DNA from: Arenimonas sp049195245
GTDB lineage: Bacteria; Pseudomonadota; Gammaproteobacteria; Xanthomonadales; Xanthomonadaceae
NCBI RefSeq assembly: GCF_049195245.1
Contig: NZ_JBMIRR010000028.1
Span: forward strand, 124,001-188,000
Length of the DNA stretch: 64,000 bases
Reading direction: 5' to 3'
Shown: positions 61,422 through 64,000 of the stretch, piece after piece
Numbering within the stretch: the first letter of the stretch is position 1
Layout: every line of letters begins with the position of its first letter
Made by a program: the position numbers and the translations under genes
Notes under the pieces: model-generated
What the model saw: only the letters and a program-made list of their open reading frames with translations
The model's database searches: none
What the model was told of the DNA's origin: nothing

Positions 61422-63326
61422 TCAGGCGCCGAGTACCGCCCGCGATTGGCCCGGACCCAGCTGGGGCCAGCGCGCCAGCACCGCGGCGCGGATGCCCGCG
61501 GCGTCCAGCCCGGCCTCGGCCAGCAGGTCTTCGCGGCTGGCGTGCTCCTGGTAGCGGTCCGGCAGGCCCAGGTGCAGCACCGGCAGGGTGATGCCTTCGG
61601 ACGCCAGCAGTTCGGACACGCCGCTGCCCGCCCCGCCCATCACCGCATTGTCCTCGAGCGTGGCGAAGCCTTCATGCGTGCGCGCCAGCTCCAGCAGCAG
61701 CGTGCGGTCCAGCGGCTTGACGTAGCGCATGTTGACCACCGTCAGCCCCAGTTCGCGGCCGACCTTTTCGGCGGCCGGCACCAGGGCGCCGAAGGCCAGC
61801 AGCGCGACGCCGCCGCCGCGCTGGCGCAGCTCGGCCTTGCCGATCGGCAGCACGTCCAGGTCGGCCTGCACCGGCACGCCCGGACCCGTGCCACGCGGGT
61901 AGCGCACCGCGGCCGGGCCCTTGTGACGGAAGCCGGTGCTGAGCATCTGTCGGCACTCGTTCTCGTCGGCCGGGGCCATCACCACCATGTTCGGGATGCA
62001 GCGCAGGAAGCTGAGGTCGAAGCTGCCCGCGTGGGTGGCACCATCGGGGCCCACGACGCCGCCGCGGTCGATCGCGAACAGCACGTCCAGGTCCTGCAGC
62101 GCCACGTCATGCACCAGCTGGTCATAGCCGCGCTGGAGGAAGGTGGAGTAGATCGCGACCACGGGTTTGGCGCCCTCGCAGGCCATGCCGGCCGCCAGCG
62201 TCACCGCATGCTGCTCGGCGATGGCGACGTCGAAGTAGCGCGCCGGATATTCCTTGCTGAAGCGGACCAGGCCCGAACCCTCGCGCATCGCCGGGGTGAT
62301 GCCCATCAGCTTGTCGTCGGCGGCCGCCATGTCGCACAGCCAGTCGCCGAACACCTGCGTGTACGTGAGCTTGGCCGGGCCGGGCTTCTTGACGATGCCG
62401 ATGCTGGGGTCGAAGGGGCCGACGGCGTGGTACTCGATCTGGTCGCCTTCGGCCAGTTCGTAGCCCTTGCCCTTGGTCGTGATGATGTGCAGCAGCTGCG
62501 GACCCTTCAGGCCCTGCAGTGTCTTGAGCGTGGACAGCAGGGCCGGCACGTCGTGACCGTCGATCGGGCCGGTGTAGTGGAAGCCCATTTCCTCGAACAG
62601 GGTGGAGGGCACGAACATGCCCTTCCAGTGTTCTTCCCAGCGCCGCATGAAGCGCGCGGCCGGGCGCCGCTTGTCGCCGAACAGCTTCTTGCCGCCCTCG
62701 CGAAGCGCATTGAGCGTGCGGCTGCCCGACAGCCGGCCAAGCATGCGCGTCAGGCCGCCGACGTTCTCGGAGATGGACATGCGGTTGTCGTTGAGCACCA
62801 CCAGCAGGTTGGGCTCGGGGTCCATGCCGCCGCCGTGGTTGAGCGCCTCGAAGGCCATGCCGGCGGTCATCGCGCCGTCGCCGATCACGGCCACCACCTT
62901 GCGCGGGTCGCCCTGGGCCTGCAGCGCGATGGCCATGCCCATCGCCGCCGAGATCGAGGTGGAGCTGTGGCCGACGCCGAAGGTGTCGTATTCGCTCTCG
63001 TCGCGCTTGGGGAAGGGCGCCACGCCGTCCTTCTGCTTGACCGTGTGGATGCTGTCCCGGCGGCCGGTCAGGATCTTGTGCGGGTAGCACTGGTGGCCCA
63101 CGTCCCAGACCAGGCGGTCCACCGGCGTCTCGAACAGGTAGTGCAGGGCGACAGTAAGCTCGATGACGCCCAGGCCCGCGCCGAAATGACCGCCGGACTG
63201 GCTGACCGTGTCGATCAGATAGGCACGCAGTTCATCCGCGATGGCGGGCAGCTCGGATTCCGGGAACTGGCGCAGGTCGGCGGGAACGGCAATGCGGGAA
63301 AGGCGCGGGTAGCGCTGGGAGTCCAT
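61422..63326 (-). CDS. dxs: 1-Deoxy-D-xylulose-5-phosphate synthase
   Basis: The enzyme makes the first intermediate of the non-mevalonate isoprenoid pathway from pyruvate and glyceraldehyde-3-phosphate with thiamine diphosphate. It shows VWDVGHQCYPHKILTGR, the ThDP motif GDGAMTAGMAFEALNHGG with its continuation LNDNRMSISENVGG, and the C-terminal transketolase domain with DVAIAEQHAVTLAAG. I prefer the ATG at 63326 (MDSQRYPRLSRI, 634 residues), which fits the family N terminus. An in-frame ATG at 63404 would add 26 residues. Confidence 0.94.
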   Translation of the reverse strand: MDSQRYPRLSRIAVPADLRQFPESELPAIADELRAYLIDTVSQSGGHFGAGLGVIELTVALHYLFETPVDRLVWDVGHQCYPHKILTGRRDSIHTVKQKDGVAPFPKRDESEYDTFGVGHSSTSISAAMGMAIALQAQGDPRKVVAVIGDGAMTAGMAFEALNHGGGMDPEPNLLVVLNDNRMSISENVGGLTRMLGRLSGSRTLNALREGGKKLFGDKRRPAARFMRRWEEHWKGMFVPSTLFEEMGFHYTGPIDGHDVPALLSTLKTLQGLKGPQLLHIITTKGKGYELAEGDQIEYHAVGPFDPSIGIVKKPGPAKLTYTQVFGDWLCDMAAADDKLMGITPAMREGSGLVRFSKEYPARYFDVAIAEQHAVTLAAGMACEGAKPVVAIYSTFLQRGYDQLVHDVALQDLDVLFAIDRGGVVGPDGATHAGSFDLSFLRCIPNMVVMAPADENECRQMLSTGFRHKGPAAVRYPRGTGPGVPVQADLDVLPIGKAELRQRGGGVALLAFGALVPAAEKVGRELGLTVVNMRYVKPLDRTLLLELARTHEGFATLEDNAVMGGAGSGVSELLASEGITLPVLHLGLPDRYQEHASREDLLAEAGLDAAGIRAAVLARWPQLGPGQSRAVLGA

Positions 63327-63497
63327 CAAGGCTCGAAAGGCAGGGGTCAGGCCGAAATTGTCCGGCACTGGCTGTCCCGGGGCAAGGCGGGACAGGGTTT
63401 CCATTCAGGCGGGCGACCTGGTCGGACCAGGCCGCGATGCGCGTGCGCCGCGAAGACGCCGCATGACCCTGACGCGCGGCCGGTGGCCGCGCGTGTA

Positions 63498-64000
63498 TCA
63501 GCGCCGGAAGCGACCCAGCAGGCCGCCGCTTTTGCCCTGGTCCGGCACCGCCGGCGGCGGCACGTCGGGCTCGGCCACGCCGGTGGCCAGGCAGGCATTC
63601 ACGAAATCGATCACCTCGGCCAGGGTCGAGCTGCTCTGCTCGGCGATATCGGAGAGGTTGGCCGGTCCCTTCATCATGATGGTGGCGATACGGAAGTGTT
63701 TCGGGAACTCGCGCTCCGTCTGCGGCCACTTGAGCAGCTTGTACTTTTCGTTGGGGCTGAAGCCCGGGGCGAGGGCCCCGTTGCCACCGGTCAGCGCGCA
63801 CAGCCAGGCCAGGCGCGACCAGGGCTGGCTGCCGCCGAGCTGGGTGGCCAGGCCGGGCAGGTCGGCCGCGGCGACCGGCTGCAGGTCGTCGTCCTTGAGC
63901 ACCGCGGCGCAGTAGGGCAGCAATGGCTTCAGGGCCGAGGCGCCCAGATAGGTCTGGGTCGTAGGATCGAGCACCAGGTCGGGGGCGCCGGCCTGCTGCA
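63498..64000 (-). CDS. Hypothetical protein, C-terminal part
   Basis: The frame is open to the right edge of the window, so the N terminus is missing. The visible C-terminal ~166 residues contain SALKPLLPYCAAVLKDDDLQ and FSPNEKYKLLKWPQTEREF. FRIATIMMKGPANLSDIAEQ then looks like a small winged-helix segment (SSSTLAEVIDFVNACL), and a disordered basic tail ends in GLLGRFRR. A GTG at 63974 could also be a start, but the upstream codons remain open. No family is assigned. Confidence 0.6.
   Translation of the reverse strand, partial: QQAGAPDLVLDPTTQTYLGASALKPLLPYCAAVLKDDDLQPVAAADLPGLATQLGGSQPWSRLAWLCALTGGNGALAPGFSPNEKYKLLKWPQTEREFPKHFRIATIMMKGPANLSDIAEQSSSTLAEVIDFVNACLATGVAEPDVPPPAVPDQGKSGGLLGRFRR

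Overview
The window is a stretch of a high-G+C gammaproteobacterial chromosome, most likely Xanthomonadaceae/Lysobacteraceae (Lysobacter, Luteimonas or a relative). This rests on the protein families, the overlapping gene starts and stops, and the local gene orders: pilW-pilX-pilY1-pilE, thrS-infC-rpmI-rplT-pheS-pheT-ihfA-merR, ftsY/rsmD-coaD and oxyR/ahpC-ahpF. The species assignment is inference; no 16S gene is present.

Layout. 1-5.4 kb: 3' part of a type IV pilus minor-pilin operon (pilW end, pilX, pilY1, pilE), closed by a terminator. 5.4-10.1 kb: tRNA-Asn, fimT, uvrB, tRNA-Val, and an aminotransferase/sulfotransferase pair. 10.2-17.9 kb: the translation operon from thrS to ihfA and a MerR-type gene, with a leader that looks like an attenuator and an ATC-started infC, followed by tRNA-Pro. 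18-24.9 kb: envelope and lipid genes on the minus strand (AsmA-like, acyl-CoA dehydrogenase, LEA14-like lipoprotein, lipocalin), small unknown genes, and a metal-type MerR regulator facing a DUF3703 gene across a typical MerR promoter.

25.0-33.2 kb: an integrative element of about 8.2 kb inserted at the 3' end of tRNA-Phe(GAA). It is bounded by a 50-bp direct repeat of the tRNA 3' end and has matching GTCCC-type repeats just inside each end. It carries a tyrosine integrase, an AlpA-like regulator, a winged-helix-like protein, and AT-richer cargo on the minus strand. The cargo is a caspase-fold protease translationally coupled to a 203-residue partner, and a five-helix membrane protein preceded by a 70-residue protein. 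There are no phage structural or conjugation genes. The caspase/partner and membrane genes are the best candidate for an undescribed system, plausibly anti-phage; this is inference from context.

33.3-44.6 kb: housekeeping genes (yggX-mutY-asmA-like-ftsY on minus; rsmD-coaD, lipoprotein, ferredoxin, ggt, MBL hydrolase, DUF4920, a Tat-exported PhoX-like protein with a Pho-box-like site, MAPEG protein on plus). 44.58-45.41 kb holds two inverted copies of a ~320-bp noncoding repeat, each starting with a perfect 22-bp hairpin whose stem differs between copies by three compensated base pairs. 45.4-64 kb: EF-hand protein, rlmM, deaminase, glnS, a degenerate GGDEF sensor, GST, apt, an unknown membrane protein, rubrerythrin, oxyR with a near-complete OxyR site before ahpC-ahpF, an esterase lipoprotein, an orphan DUF5706 (Pycsar-effector-like) gene coupled to prmC, an OmpA-like lipoprotein, dxs, and a partial unknown gene at the right edge.
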